DNA of 64,000 bases from Dehalococcoides mccartyi 195 (GCF_000011905.1 NC_002936.3:186001-250000), one strand, 5' to 3'; shown: positions 26,759-36,755, counted from the stretch's first letter. The notes: a model not told the origin generated them from the letters alone. Translations and numbers: made by a program.

Positions 26759-28951
26759 ATGGTTTTAACACATATTGAAGAAAAGATGCCCCAGACCTCT
26801 TTGCCGGAGCATGATTACCGCCTGATGGCCCACAAGATAAGCTCTGACTACAGTGAGGAAGAGTGGGGGAACTGGAAATGGCATGTTTCCCATACTATTA
26901 AGGACTTGGCTACCGTTGAAAAACTGCTGGGGGTGAAATTTTCAGTTGAAAAACGCCGCAGTCTGGAAGATACTATCCGCAATTTCCCCATGAGTATTAC
27001 CCCGTATTACTTTTCCCTGATTGACCCCAAAAATTTTGAAAATGACCCGGTTTTTATTCAGTCTGTACCCAGTGCCGCCGAGCTTAATTTCAGCTGCCAT
27101 GATAAGGAAGACCCACTGGCTGAAGATGTGGACAGCCCCGCCCCCGGCATTACCCACCGCTATCCTGACAGGGTGCTGTTTCATGTTTCAAACCGCTGTG
27201 CCATGTACTGCCGCCACTGTACCCGCAAACGTAAAGTGGGGGATGTTGACAAGACCCTGTCCCGTGATGACCTGGTAAAGGGCTTGGAATATATCAAAAA
27301 TACCCCCCAGGTTCGGGATGTGCTGCTATCCGGGGGTGACCCCCTGCTGCTTTCAGACAGTATGCTTGAGTGGCTGCTGTCTGAGCTGAAGGCCATACCC
27401 CATGTTCAGGTAATACGCATCGGCACACGGGTGCCGGTGGTACTGCCCCAGCGGATTACCCCCCATCTGGTAAAAATCATTAAAAAATACCACCCTGTCT
27501 GGGTAAATACCCACTTCAACCACCCCAGAGAGATTACTGCTACCTCTATCCGGGCGCTTCGCCTGCTGGCGGATGCCGGTATCCCGCTGGGTAACCAGAC
27601 CGTCCTGCTGGCCAAAGTAAATGACTGCCCACGGGTTATGAAGGCTCTGGTGCACAAACTGGTGGAAAACAGGGTAAGGCCTTATTACCTGTATCAGTGT
27701 GACCCGGCGCAGGGGCTTTCCCATTTCCGCACTTCCATAGGCAAGGGGATAGAGATTATTGAAAATCTTATCGGGCATACCAGCGGTTTCGCTGTGCCTA
27801 CCTATGTAATAGACGCCCCCAACGGCGGCGGCAAGATACCCATTATGCCGAATTACCTGATATCCCAGTCCTCCAGCAAGGTTATCCTGCGTAATTACGA
27901 AGGGATTATAACCGCCTATTACCAGCCGGAAGACTATCACCCGCCCAAGTGCGGCCAGGACTGTTCGGCCTGTAACCTTGAGCTTGATTTAAACGGTGCG
28001 GCCGAAGGGTCACTGGTGGGCATTGCCCGCTTGCTTTCAAATCATGAAGACACTGATTATTTAGTCCCCACCGAATGTGACCGGATGGACCGCCGCAAGA
28101 GCGGTTATGACCAGATAGTCACTCTGGGTACGTCTTTGATTCAGCACGGCAAAAACAGTGACCGTATTTACCTGATGCGGCTGGCTGCCGAGGAAACCGC
28201 TACCCTGCTGCCTGAAATGCAATCACTGGCCGCTGAAAACGGCTATACCAAGCTGTTTGCCAAAGTGCCCGGTGATGTTAAAACCCTGTTTGAGGCAGAC
28301 GGTTTTGAAACCGAAGCGGTTATTCCCTGTTTTTACGGCGGGACTAAGGCCGGTTATTTTATGGGCAAATTTATAGATGAGGGCAGGAAAACAGAGGAAA
28401 ATGCCGAATTGCTGGAAGATGTGCTGAAGGTGGCCCATTCCAAAGCCGGTAAGGCACTTTCGTTTAAACTGCCTAGGGGATACACCCTTCGCAAATGCAC
28501 TGCTGACGATACTGCGGCCATGGCCGAGGTGTTTTCCACTGTATTTGCCTCATACCCGTTCCCTATTTACGAACCGGAATATATCAGCCGCACCATGACC
28601 GAGAGTATAACCTATTATGGTATCTGGCACGGGCAGAAACTGGCGGCGCTGGCTTCGGCTGAGCAGTATCCGCTGGAAGGCCATGTGGAACTGACAGATT
28701 TCGCCACCCTGCCGGATTACCGCCGCCGCAAGCTGGCGGGTATCTTGCTGCATACTATGGAAACCGAAATGAAACAAAAAGGTTTCGGGGTAAGCTATAC
28801 GTCTGCGGTGGCAGAGTCTTACGGTATGAATATAAGCTTTGCCAGACAGGGGTATGAGTTTGCCGGCCGGCTTAAGAATAATACCCAGATAAACGGCGGC
28901 CTGAAAAGCATGAATATCTGGTACAAATGCCTGAAGAAACAGACTAAATAA
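26759..28951 (+). CDS. Lysine 2,3-aminomutase fused to beta-lysine N-acetyltransferase
   Basis: A 730-residue fusion. Residues 1 to about 420 are a PLP- and radical-SAM-dependent lysine 2,3-aminomutase (KamA/AblA): the CxxxCxxC cluster is C147, C151, C154 ([13 protein letters not shown]), followed by [12 protein letters not shown] and the substrate segment [11 protein letters not shown]; cysteines CGQDCSAC mark the family's Zn-type C-terminus. Residues from about 430 to 730 are a GNAT acetyltransferase (AblB) with [17 protein letters not shown] as the acetyl-CoA loop. Together they would turn L-lysine into N-epsilon-acetyl-beta-lysine, a compatible solute. AblA and AblB are usually separate genes. 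ATG 26759 has AAGGAAGGA five bases upstream. Confidence 0.92.
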   Translation: MVLTHIEEKMPQTSLPEHDYRLMAHKISSDYSEEEWGNWKWHVSHTIKDLATVEKLLGVKFSVEKRRSLEDTIRNFPMSITPYYFSLIDPKNFENDPVFIQSVPSAAELNFSCHDKEDPLAEDVDSPAPGITHRYPDRVLFHVSNRCAMYCRHCTRKRKVGDVDKTLSRDDLVKGLEYIKNTPQVRDVLLSGGDPLLLSDSMLEWLLSELKAIPHVQVIRIGTRVPVVLPQRITPHLVKIIKKYHPVWVNTHFNHPREITATSIRALRLLADAGIPLGNQTVLLAKVNDCPRVMKALVHKLVENRVRPYYLYQCDPAQGLSHFRTSIGKGIEIIENLIGHTSGFAVPTYVIDAPNGGGKIPIMPNYLISQSSSKVILRNYEGIITAYYQPEDYHPPKCGQDCSACNLELDLNGAAEGSLVGIARLLSNHEDTDYLVPTECDRMDRRKSGYDQIVTLGTSLIQHGKNSDRIYLMRLAAEETATLLPEMQSLAAENGYTKLFAKVPGDVKTLFEADGFETEAVIPCFYGGTKAGYFMGKFIDEGRKTEENAELLEDVLKVAHSKAGKALSFKLPRGYTLRKCTADDTAAMAEVFSTVFASYPFPIYEPEYISRTMTESITYYGIWHGQKLAALASAEQYPLEGHVELTDFATLPDYRRRKLAGILLHTMETEMKQKGFGVSYTSAVAESYGMNISFARQGYEFAGRLKNNTQINGGLKSMNIWYKCLKKQTK

Positions 28952-28979
28952 GCCGGATTTTTATGGCATTATATAAGAA

Positions 28980-29011
28980 AGCGGGCACCCCTGAGAGGTG
29001 TCCGCTCTTTT
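28980..29011 (+). terminator. Intrinsic terminator after the aminomutase fusion gene
   Basis: Ten-base-pair stem (28980-28989 with 28997-29006, one G-U pair), seven-base loop, then CTTTTTCTT. It lies between two convergent genes; the A-rich upstream flank may allow weak termination of the serpin gene too. Confidence 0.8.
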
Positions 29012-29031
29012 TCTTACAGACTGGTATTATT

Positions 29032-30312
29032 TCAGGCGGTGGGGTCTATTACCCGTCCGGTAAAGAGGGTAGTGCCGGTAGCCATATCTACTATACAGAA
29101 GATAAAAGCCCGGTCAATAGACAGGGTGACAAGTTCGGTTGGGGCGGAAGTCAGGTTCATACTTACGGCTGTTGCCGCGGCCGCTTCAGTGCCGTCTTCG
29201 CTGACAGATATAAATGACTTGTGGAATACATCACCTATCATAAGGTTATATCCGCCGTCCATCTTGGAGAAATCTGCCTGGCTGCCAAAGGCAGTGGGCA
29301 TACCCAGGGAAGACAAAGCGTCTTTAAGGGTAAACTTTGATTCAAAGCTGAACTTGGGCAGGGACAGGTTTATCTGGTTGGACTTGATAGAAGAAAGTAT
29401 CTCTGCCAGCATCTGTCCGGAAAGGGCATCTTCCACCTGGGCAAATTTGCCTTCATCCGGCAGAATAATCACCATTGAGAGCCCGTTTCCGGCATAAGCC
29501 AGCTCTACAGCCTGAAAATCATCTCCGCTGTAATAGCCGTGGTTTTCAATCTGGCGCAGCATCTGCACATTTACGCTGGTACCGTTTTGCAGGTAGAAAA
29601 GGCCGCTTTGAGTATTTTCTTCATCAAAGGGTGCTGCCCAGGCGGCATTAAAGTAGATAGCATTGGTCAGCACCAGACGGGTGGTTGCATCTATGCCGTC
29701 AGCCGGGATAAGGTCTTTGATTTTGTCTTTGGTTGCGTCTGATACCCAGTCATTTATGACCTTGCGGGCTTCTTCGGAATTAGCGGCAAAGTCCAGCACC
29801 CTAAGACCTGCCCCGTAATTCTGGGCCAGTGTATCCAGAAAATCTGACAGGAAGGTGTAGTCTTTCTGCCCCCAGATGGCATTTACCAGCTTGAGTTCAA
29901 AAGTGCCTTCATCTGCTTCCTTGGCCTGAGCCTCTCTTTTATTCAGTTCCTGGTCAATAAAGTTAAAAAAGGCATGCAAATCAGCATCCGGCAGCAGGTA
30001 ATTAAGGGTGTTTTGCATTTCGGTTTTGGTGGCGGTATCTGCCCCGGCATAGGTCATGGCCAGAGCAATGGAAATGCTGAACGGGGAATAAAAGAAGTTG
30101 CCTTCCTCGGTGCCTTTCAGGTAGCGGTACAGTTTAAAGGCTAAATCATTATTGGCTTGGACTTGGGTGTTTAAATTTTGCTGGCTGACATTCGGACTTA
30201 GAATCCGGTCTTTGTCAGATTTCAGTTCTTCAGCCGAAACACCGCCCGCACAGGCGGTAAAGGTGAATAAACTGACTACGGCCAGCAGCGAAAGCGCAAG
30301 TTTGGTTTTCAT
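29032..30312 (-). CDS. Serpin-family protease inhibitor, lipoprotein
   Basis: A 426-residue serpin. The N-terminal signal MKTKLALSLLAVVSLFTFTACAGG ends in a lipobox-like FTAC, so the mature protein is probably a lipid-anchored surface protein. The serpin core has NFFYSPFSISIALAMTYAGA, LTNAIYFNAAW and the C-terminal FIFCIVDMATGTTLFTGRV. The reactive-loop hinge EDGTEAAAATAV is rich in small residues, as in inhibitory serpins; the scissile bond cannot be fixed by eye. AAGGAG precedes ATG 30312 at a normal distance; an upstream in-frame start would spoil the signal peptide. The target protease is unknown. Confidence 0.93.
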   Translation of the reverse strand: MKTKLALSLLAVVSLFTFTACAGGVSAEELKSDKDRILSPNVSQQNLNTQVQANNDLAFKLYRYLKGTEEGNFFYSPFSISIALAMTYAGADTATKTEMQNTLNYLLPDADLHAFFNFIDQELNKREAQAKEADEGTFELKLVNAIWGQKDYTFLSDFLDTLAQNYGAGLRVLDFAANSEEARKVINDWVSDATKDKIKDLIPADGIDATTRLVLTNAIYFNAAWAAPFDEENTQSGLFYLQNGTSVNVQMLRQIENHGYYSGDDFQAVELAYAGNGLSMVIILPDEGKFAQVEDALSGQMLAEILSSIKSNQINLSLPKFSFESKFTLKDALSSLGMPTAFGSQADFSKMDGGYNLMIGDVFHKSFISVSEDGTEAAAATAVSMNLTSAPTELVTLSIDRAFIFCIVDMATGTTLFTGRVIDPTA

Positions 30313-30390
30313 GCTTGTATCTCCTTGTTTTGTCTGCAAATATTAAAACGCACAGGGGTTAAAAAGGATAGCATAGGATAAAAATGCCCG

Positions 30391-30419
30391 TAGACCATTC
30401 CAGCCCAAAGGTTTATAAT
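30391..30419 (+). promoter_or_regulatory. Promoter of the hemolysin III gene
   Basis: TAGACC (30391-30396), 17-base spacer, perfect TATAAT (30414-30419). Transcription would start near 30426, just before AGGAGG at 30433-30438, leaving a very short leader. Confidence 0.65.
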
Positions 30420-30444
30420 TGTAGTTTCTTTCAGGAGGACCGAT

Positions 30445-31086
30445 ATAAATATACGCAAAGCGGAGCGCTTTTCTTCATTTTCTCATCTGGCAGGGGCGGT
30501 GGGGGGTGTGCTGGCACTGATAGTGCTGGTCATACTTAGCTGGGGGAACTGGGATATCATGGCGGTCTCAGTCATTTATGCGCTGGCTGTTATCAGCCTG
30601 TTTTCTTTCAGTACTATTTACCACGCCCTGAAAAAACAGGAAAATGAAATAAATGTCTGGCGCAAGCTTGACCATATAGCCATATTTATAATGATAGCCG
30701 GTACTTATACCCCCATGGCTTATATCTATCTGGACGGGGGCTGGCGGCTGGGTATGCTTATTGCCACCTGGGCTTTTGTACTTATAGGTGTCTTCCAGAA
30801 GGTGTTTTTCCTGAATGCACCCCGCTGGCTCTCACCGGTAACCTATCTGGGTATGGGCTGGATGGCGGTTTTCCCTTTAAGAGAGTTTTGGCTGAATATG
30901 CCGTCTCTGGTGTTCTGGCTGATTGCTTGCGGCGGTTTGGCCTACAGCATAGGGGCGGTTATTTACGGTATTAAAAAGCCAAACCCGGTGCCGGGAGTAT
31001 TCGGTTTCCACGAGATATTCCATGCCCTTATACTCTTGGGCTGGGCGTTTCATCTGGCGGCGGTTATACTGGCTATCTTAGGCTAA
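30445..31086 (+). CDS. Hemolysin III/YqfA family membrane protein, apparent ATA start
   Basis: A seven-helix HlyIII/PAQR-like protein. The first ATG/GTG/TTG that gives a long product is GTG 30499, but the frame is open further upstream and encodes [16 protein letters not shown], which fits the conserved N-terminus of the family. The only strong ribosome-binding site, AGGAGG at 30433-30438, is six bases from ATA 30445, and the promoter at 30391-30419 gives a short leader. I therefore start at ATA 30445 (213 residues). Family landmarks are [25 protein letters not shown], and [18 protein letters not shown], which carry the conserved Ser/His/Asp set. The role is unknown. The stop overlaps the convergent ABC-F gene by four bases. 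Confidence 0.82.
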   Translation: MNIRKAERFSSFSHLAGAVGGVLALIVLVILSWGNWDIMAVSVIYALAVISLFSFSTIYHALKKQENEINVWRKLDHIAIFIMIAGTYTPMAYIYLDGGWRLGMLIATWAFVLIGVFQKVFFLNAPRWLSPVTYLGMGWMAVFPLREFWLNMPSLVFWLIACGGLAYSIGAVIYGIKKPNPVPGVFGFHEIFHALILLGWAFHLAAVILAILG

Positions 31087-33074
31087 TTATCCAGTGCCTT
31101 CAGGGCATCTTCCAGTTTCTGTTTGAGGGCATCGTTCTGCTGGCATAGCCTTAGCCATTTATCACCCAGAGTGACCAGCTGCTCCTTGCAGTTTTTATAT
31201 TCCGCTGATGTATCGGCCGCTTTTTGGCCGCTGCGGTATAAATCAGGGTCGGCAAGCAGTGTTTCCAGTTCCTGTTTGCGTTGTTCCAGGCTTGTTATTT
31301 CAGCCTCTGTGTCGGATATTTCCTTCTTCAAAGCCCCGGTTTCTTTATAATGCTGGTTTCTTATCTGCCCTTCCAGAGTTTTGCGCTGTTTCTGGGAGAG
31401 TGCGGCCGGAACGGGGGAGGGGCGGTGAGAAATAACCGGTGCAGGGTTTTTGGGTGCTTCCCCTTTAAAAGGGTTGGCGGCGGCAAATTCCAGATAGGCA
31501 TCATAATCGCCTTCAAAAACCCTGATTTTGCCGTTACGTACTTCAATAATCTTGTTGGCCACTTCGCGGATAAGGGTGCGGTCATGGGTGATAAAACACA
31601 GAGTGCCTTTGTATGCCTGAAGGGCGTCTGCCAGTATTTCGCGGGCGGGTATGTCCAGATGATTGGTGGGTTCGTCCATTAGTACCAGATTGGCGGGCTT
31701 AAGCAGCATTTTGGCAATGGCCAAGCGGGTTTTTTCACCCCCGGACAGCACCGATATCCTCTTTTTTACATCATCCCCGCTGAAGAGAAATGCCCCCAGC
31801 ATACCCCGCAGCTGCTGTTCGGGAGCGTCCGGTAAAATAGTTTCCAGCTCCTCTATCAGGTTATTTGCAGGGCTTAGAGACTCTACATAATACTGGGCAA
31901 AATAGGCGGTGTTTACGTTTGCCCCCAGATTACGGTAACCTGAATCAAACGGCATAACCCCGGCCAGTATCTTAAGGAGGGTGGTTTTGCCGGCACCGTT
32001 AGGGCCTACCAGAGCGGCCTTGTCACCCCGGGCAAGCACCAGTTCCAGCCCCTGGTAGATAACCAGGTCACCGTAAGACTTGGTGAGGTTTCTTAGTTTT
32101 ATAACATCATGCCCGCTGCGTTCGGGTTCGGGGAAATTAAAGTGTATTTTTTTGGTCTGGCGGGGGATAGCTACCGCAGACAGCTTATCCAGCTTTTTTA
32201 TCCGACTTTGCACCTGGCTGGCTTTGGTGGCTTTGTAACGGAAGCGCTCTATAAACTTGGTTTCTTTATCAATAAGTTCCTGCTGGCGGCGGGCCTGGCT
32301 TTCCAGCTGGTTCAGGCGGAGTTCACGTTCCCGCAGGTAGCTGTCATAATTACCGGAGTAAAGGCGGGCTTTTTGGTCTTCCAGTGACAGTATCTTGGTA
32401 GCGATGGAGTTTAAAAATGCCCGGTCATGGCTGGTAAAGAGCACCGAGCCGCTATACTGTTTGAGGTAGCTTTCAAACCAGCGGGTGGACTCTAAGTCAA
32501 GGTGATTGGTAGGCTCGTCCAGTATGAGTATATCCGGGCTGAGGAAAAGGAGTTTGGCCAGTTCAGCCCGCATCAGCCAGCCGCCGGAAAACTCATGCAG
32601 GGGGCGGTCAAAATCTACCGGTTTGAAACCCAGCCCGGCCAGTATCAGCTTGGCTTCCTGTTCGGCATTATAACCACCCAGAGCCTCAAATGAGTGCTGA
32701 AGCTCCCCCAGCTCGTTCATCAGGCGGTTATTTTCAGAGCCGTCTTTTTCCTCGGCCAGTTCCCCCTGAAGCAGGGAAATTTTGTGTGAAAGGGAGCTAA
32801 GGCGGTCAGAGGCACTGGAGACAGCTTTAAGCAGGGGCTGTTTGGAGCTGGGCTTGATATCCTGTTCCAGATAACCCACCGTAGTGCCGCGGCGGAGGAT
32901 AATTTTACCTTCGTCCGCTTCCAGCCTACCGGCAATCATTTCAAAAAGGGTGGTCTTGCCGCTGCCGTTTGGCCCAAGCAGAGCCAGCCGGTCTCTTGCC
33001 CCTATATTCAGGTTTACGCCGGTGTAAAGGCTGCGCACCCCGAAGGATTTGGAAAGATTTTGGATATTTAGCAT
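31083..33074 (-). CDS. ABC-F family ATPase
   Basis: A 663-residue soluble protein with two ABC domains and no membrane segments, typical of ABC-F ribosome-associated or antibiotic-resistance factors (Uup/YheS-like). Walker A motifs are [16 protein letters not shown] and [16 protein letters not shown]; signatures are [16 protein letters not shown] and [16 protein letters not shown]; both Walker B segments are [10 protein letters not shown]-like. A charged inter-domain linker and a C-terminal coiled-coil (residues about 560-660) are visible. It is cytosolic and probably acts on translating ribosomes. Confidence 0.93.
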   Translation of the reverse strand: MLNIQNLSKSFGVRSLYTGVNLNIGARDRLALLGPNGSGKTTLFEMIAGRLEADEGKIILRRGTTVGYLEQDIKPSSKQPLLKAVSSASDRLSSLSHKISLLQGELAEEKDGSENNRLMNELGELQHSFEALGGYNAEQEAKLILAGLGFKPVDFDRPLHEFSGGWLMRAELAKLLFLSPDILILDEPTNHLDLESTRWFESYLKQYSGSVLFTSHDRAFLNSIATKILSLEDQKARLYSGNYDSYLRERELRLNQLESQARRQQELIDKETKFIERFRYKATKASQVQSRIKKLDKLSAVAIPRQTKKIHFNFPEPERSGHDVIKLRNLTKSYGDLVIYQGLELVLARGDKAALVGPNGAGKTTLLKILAGVMPFDSGYRNLGANVNTAYFAQYYVESLSPANNLIEELETILPDAPEQQLRGMLGAFLFSGDDVKKRISVLSGGEKTRLAIAKMLLKPANLVLMDEPTNHLDIPAREILADALQAYKGTLCFITHDRTLIREVANKIIEVRNGKIRVFEGDYDAYLEFAAANPFKGEAPKNPAPVISHRPSPVPAALSQKQRKTLEGQIRNQHYKETGALKKEISDTEAEITSLEQRKQELETLLADPDLYRSGQKAADTSAEYKNCKEQLVTLGDKWLRLCQQNDALKQKLEDALKALDN

Positions 33075-33140
33075 TTTAGTTTTGTATCAGCGCCATTATA
33101 CAGTAAGAAACCCCCGCCGCCAAAAGGGGCGTCTCCTGAC

Positions 33141-33175
33141 AAAAAAATAGGGGGACGGTTTTAAAGCCTCCCCCT
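33141..33175 (-). terminator. Intrinsic terminator downstream of the lipoprotein gene
   Basis: On the minus strand: stem AGGGGGA/TCCCCCT (33169-33175 with 33149-33155) followed by seven T (33141-33147). It terminates the gene at 33207-34073. Confidence 0.78.
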
Positions 33176-33206
33176 TGGTTTTTCCTGCCGGAAAGTTTCA
33201 GAAAAT

Positions 33207-34073
33207 TTAGCCTAACTGAATGGCGTTAACTGCATCAGGTGGCAGGGTAATAGTGACCGGCTGGTTAATATTGTCTATAGAGATTGACATAACAAGAGAT
33301 AGAGTTTGGCCTTCTGTTACTATATCCATGGACATATCCATTTTTACTACAAAAGAAGTATCTTTGGCAATCCAGGCAGTCATTTTGACATTTTTCAGGC
33401 TGTCAGCGGGGTTGGTTATGCTTGACGGGTCATCTACAGCTTGCTGTTCATTCAGGTATTGTATCAGTTCTTCCAGGTCAGGGGTGATGGTCACTTTCCA
33501 GCAGCTTACTCCGTTTATTGTTTCAGACCCGTCTACGGTAAGGGTTGATTTGGAGAACAGATAGTCATTTTGCTGGGTTTGGGAATCCCAGTTTTGGTTT
33601 TGCGTCTGGGCATCCATCAGCATTTTGTACCAGGTATTAAGCTGTATGCCGGTGTACTGGTCACTGTTGGTAATCTTGAAATACTGGATACTGTCAATCA
33701 GATACATTTCCATTTCCAGTGTGCTTTCTAGTTCTCCAGTCATGATGGTGCTGGTTGTCAAATGGGCTTTTTGATTGCTGAGGTCTTCTTGGCCGTTTGT
33801 GGTCATAACTGTTCTGACGCTCATACCGGAAACCTGTATGGTCATTTCAATAACACTGGTTGTATTAAAGCTGGTTATATTGGGAGAAGCTGCCAGTATG
33901 GACGCAATCAGCTGTGAGCCGGTAGGGGTGGTGGGGGTTTCAGATGCGGGGGGATTATTGTTATTGGTGTCTGGTGAGTCAGTGTCATCAGTAGCGCTTG
34001 AACAGCCGCCCAAAGCCAGTGAGAGCAGCATGAGCAGGCTGAGTAGGGTAGCCAAAAATTTGCCGGATTTCAT
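33207..34073 (-). CDS. LolA/LppX-like lipoprotein of unknown function
   Basis: A 288-residue lipoprotein: signal LLSLLMLLSLALGGCSS with the lipidated Cys at about residue 24, a Ser/Thr/Asn/Pro-rich linker (DTNNNNPPASETPTTPTG) and a beta-rich domain that looks like the LolA/LppX or DUF6612 fold (repeated strands such as TSVIEMTIQVSGMSVRTVMT and TAWIAKDTSFVVKMDMSMDI). Such domains hold lipids or hydrophobic ligands. It has its own promoter (34131-34159) and terminator, so it is a single-gene unit. Confidence 0.78.
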   Translation of the reverse strand: MKSGKFLATLLSLLMLLSLALGGCSSATDDTDSPDTNNNNPPASETPTTPTGSQLIASILAASPNITSFNTTSVIEMTIQVSGMSVRTVMTTNGQEDLSNQKAHLTTSTIMTGELESTLEMEMYLIDSIQYFKITNSDQYTGIQLNTWYKMLMDAQTQNQNWDSQTQQNDYLFSKSTLTVDGSETINGVSCWKVTITPDLEELIQYLNEQQAVDDPSSITNPADSLKNVKMTAWIAKDTSFVVKMDMSMDIVTEGQTLSLVMSISIDNINQPVTITLPPDAVNAIQLG

Positions 34074-34130
34074 CTGTTTCCGCCTTTCGCGTTTACCCTC
34101 ATAGTAAACTGTATGACTATATAGGACATA

Positions 34131-34159
34131 ATGATAAATCCAGGTAATAAATAAGTCAA
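34131..34159 (-). promoter_or_regulatory. Promoter of the lipoprotein gene
   Basis: Minus strand: TTGACT (34159-34154), 17-base spacer, TATCAT (34136-34131), about 60 bases before ATG 34073. Confidence 0.6.
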
Positions 34160-34166
34160 TAGATTT

Positions 34167-35351
34167 TTAGTTTAAACCGGCTATATAGCCTGAAGCCCAG
34201 GCCCAGCCCAGATTATAGCCGCCGCGTACCCCGTTTACGTCCAGCACCTCACCCGCCAGATACAGCCCTTTGACCAGCTTTGATTCCAGTGTCTGGATGT
34301 CTATCTCCCCGGTGTCTATCCCCCCGGCGGTAAATTCGGCCTCATTCCAGCCGCGGGTACCCGAAACCTCAAACCGCCAGTTTTTTAGTTTGGCAGCGGC
34401 TTTGGCGGGGTTGTCTTTTTCAAACAGCTGTTTAAATGCCACACAGAGCTTGTTGGGCAGTATGCCGGTCAGCATTTCCTCCGGGCTTAAGCCCGTTTTC
34501 CGGCGCTTTAAAAGCTCTGTTTCCATCTGTTTCGGCTCTATAAATGGTATCAGGTCTATTCCAAGGGAGACATCTTTTATGTTTAAACGGTTTATGGCCA
34601 GTGAAATCTCCTGGCTTATGTCCAGTATCAGGCTGCCTGACAGGCCGTATTTGGTAAAAAGCAGTTCACCGTCAACCGGGGTGCCCACTTTGTCCCTGAT
34701 ACGGCTTTGAGCCCGGGCAATTATGCGCTGCCCCTGCAGCAGGTGGCAGATGGGGTCTTTGACCACTAAGGGTACGGTGCTGGGTATTGGCTTTATAATG
34801 CGGTGCCCCAGTGAAGCGGCCAGTTTGTAGCCGCTGCCGTCAGAACCGAAAGCAGGGTAGGTGCAGCCTCCCCCGGTCAGGATAAGGTTTTGCCCTGTCT
34901 GCTGTCTGCCATCTGCCGCTTGCAGGCTGAACCCGTTTTGAGTTTTGCGGATAGACAGGCAGTCAAAGCCGTACTCCACTTTTACCCCCAGACGCCTTAT
35001 TTCCATTTCCAGTACTTTCAGTACCGAAGCGGCCTGGTTGGTAAATGGAAAGATGCGGCCGTCCTGTGAATAATAGTGAAGCCCCAGTTCAGAAAAAAAA
35101 TTTAGTATCTCGTTCCGCCCGAAGCGGCTGAAAACTGAATTTACCAAAGGTCTGGCTTCGGGGTTATAAAAGCTGGAATCCAGTTGTTCGTTAAGCAGAT
35201 TGCAGCGTCCGTTGCCGCTGGCAAGTATTTTTTTGCCTAGCTGGACAGTTTTCTCAAGGATAATCACCGGATCACCGCGGCGGGCTTTGCTGATGGCGGC
35301 TGTCATGCCGGCAGCACCCCCGCCAATAATCAGGGTTGTTTTCTGGGGCAT
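34167..35351 (-). CDS. HI0933/BaiN-family FAD-dependent oxidoreductase (second copy)
   Basis: A 394-residue paralogue of the protein at 3504-4811. It has the FAD Rossmann motif LIIGGGAAGMTAAISKARRG, the family signature GKKILASGNGRCNLLN, the mid-protein LTGGGCTYPAFGSDGSGYKL, and the C-terminal VRGGYNLGWAWASGYIAG. It is shorter than the first copy by about 40 residues, so this is a divergent paralogue rather than a recent duplication. Substrate unknown. Confidence 0.85.
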   Translation of the reverse strand: MPQKTTLIIGGGAAGMTAAISKARRGDPVIILEKTVQLGKKILASGNGRCNLLNEQLDSSFYNPEARPLVNSVFSRFGRNEILNFFSELGLHYYSQDGRIFPFTNQAASVLKVLEMEIRRLGVKVEYGFDCLSIRKTQNGFSLQAADGRQQTGQNLILTGGGCTYPAFGSDGSGYKLAASLGHRIIKPIPSTVPLVVKDPICHLLQGQRIIARAQSRIRDKVGTPVDGELLFTKYGLSGSLILDISQEISLAINRLNIKDVSLGIDLIPFIEPKQMETELLKRRKTGLSPEEMLTGILPNKLCVAFKQLFEKDNPAKAAAKLKNWRFEVSGTRGWNEAEFTAGGIDTGEIDIQTLESKLVKGLYLAGEVLDVNGVRGGYNLGWAWASGYIAGLN

Positions 35352-35527
35352 TTCTAAAAGGCCTCTCTGGGAAATTTGTCATGCAGGCGTTAAACGCCAG
35401 AAGTTATTATACACCAGGCTGCGAATAAGCTGTTGGTTAAAGGGCAGTTTTGTAAATGATGGGGAAGGGGGACAGAGGGTTATTTTTTAGTTTTCCCAGG
35501 TAAAGGCGGGATAAATTTTGCTAAGGG

Positions 35528-35869
35528 CTAGGGTGTTACTTTTTGGCCGCAGGCAGGGCAGAAGGATGCATCCGCTGATAGCCCGCTGCCGCATTTGGGG
35601 CAGTACCTGCCGGGTGTGGTGGGAGTATTATCAGCAGCTAAGCCGGGTTTTTCCGCCTTAGTGAGTTTAGGCGGGTTTTTCAGATAGCTTCTTATAAGGA
35701 AAAATGACCCTAAAAGCATAATCAAAGCCGGAAATCCGGTAACAAAGAAAAACATCAGAGCTGCATTTGACTCGCTTTCATTAAGAGAGCCGATGAGGTT
35801 TTGGGCTGAAAAAACAAGAAGAGGCAATCCCCACAGACCCAGCAGTATGCCTATAATCAGCCTGACCAT
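35528..35869 (-). CDS. Two-helix membrane protein with zinc ribbon; RdhB-like helices
   Basis: A 113-residue protein with two hydrophobic segments (LIIGILLGLWGLPLLVFSA and NAALMFFFVTGFPALIML) and a C-terminal zinc ribbon (YCPKCGSGLSADASFCPACG). The second helix and the loop before it read much like the last part of the RdhB anchor at 41801-42079: both have N, GS, E, AALMF, VTG, P at matching positions. It may therefore derive from a reductive-dehalogenase anchor, now joined to a metal-binding tail; this is inference. Two further zinc-ribbon membrane proteins follow upstream on the same strand. Confidence 0.75.
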   Translation of the reverse strand: MVRLIIGILLGLWGLPLLVFSAQNLIGSLNESESNAALMFFFVTGFPALIMLLGSFFLIRSYLKNPPKLTKAEKPGLAADNTPTTPGRYCPKCGSGLSADASFCPACGQKVTP

Positions 35870-35881
35870 AGTGCTAACTCC

Positions 35882-36133
35882 TTATTGTTTTTCCGGGGTG
35901 CATAGTTTTTTTGTACCGCAAACCGGGCAAAACTCTGCCTCTGCCTCCAGTTTCTGCCCGCACCGGGTGCAATACTGCACTCCTCTGTTGAGTTCCTCTG
36001 TATCCAGCGGTTGATTTCTGACCGGTTTTTTATCCAGCTTTCTAAACAGGTGGATTAAACCCCAGATAAGGGCTACAGGTATCATTATTACTACAATGAG
36101 TATTAGTAATTCCATCGGACCAATTTTGGGCAT
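35882..36133 (-). CDS. Single-helix zinc-ribbon membrane protein
   Basis: An 83-residue protein: one transmembrane helix (MELLILIVVIMIPVALIWGL), a basic linker, and a C-terminal zinc ribbon (YCTRCGQKLEAEAEFCPVCG). GGAAGG five bases upstream supports ATG 36133. It is 12 bases before the zinc-ribbon protein at 35528-35869, so they are likely co-transcribed. Function unknown. Confidence 0.72.
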   Translation of the reverse strand: MPKIGPMELLILIVVIMIPVALIWGLIHLFRKLDKKPVRNQPLDTEELNRGVQYCTRCGQKLEAEAEFCPVCGTKKLCTPEKQ

Positions 36134-36216
36134 GGCACTTCCTTTCCAGTGTAACACCGGCTGTACGCTAGGAGTATCTCTATAAGGTATATAGCCGTAA
36201 GGATTGTATCCCTGTA

Positions 36217-36540
36217 TTAGTCCCGCAGGGGTATGCCTTTGGCGTCATACTGGAATGAGCCGGTAAGTATCAGGATACCCTCAATAAACCCCCAGATAGA
36301 ACCGATACCCAGCGTAACAATAGTCACTATAATCTGGGCTATACCTATGCCTACATAGCCAAGGTAAAACCTGTGCACGCCGATGCTTCCTAAAAATATC
36401 CCCAGCAGACCGGCCGCTATTCTGGATTTGCGTTCTTGGTATTCTTCAGCAGTCAGGCTGCTTTGGCGGATTTGGCTGCCGCAGGCAGGGCAGAAGGATG
36501 CATTTTCAGCTACTTGTTTGCCGCATTTGGAACAATACAT
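36217..36540 (-). CDS. TM2-domain protein with N-terminal zinc ribbon
   Basis: A 107-residue protein. The N-terminus is a zinc ribbon (YCSKCGKQVAENASFCPACG), followed by a TM2 domain: GLLGIFLGSIGVHRFYLGYVGIGIAQIIVTIVTLG and an IWGFIEGILILTG tail. TM2 proteins have two membrane helices joined by a short loop; their role in bacteria is unclear. It is the first of three zinc-ribbon membrane proteins on this strand. Confidence 0.82.
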   Translation of the reverse strand: MYCSKCGKQVAENASFCPACGSQIRQSSLTAEEYQERKSRIAAGLLGIFLGSIGVHRFYLGYVGIGIAQIIVTIVTLGIGSIWGFIEGILILTGSFQYDAKGIPLRD

Positions 36541-36755
36541 ATTGTGTTGCCTCTATACTGTTGTTTTAAACATTATAGCTTTGAAAATATGTATTAACAA
36601 GTCCGTAAAAGATAATAAATAAGCCGGGATTTTATCAGTATAAATACCTTAGGGATATCAGGCTGCCCGCCTGAGCCCAAAAAAAACATTCAAAAACGTT
36701 AATCAGAGAGACGTATTGCCGTTCTTATATATGCAAGGGTGTGAATATGTCTCTG

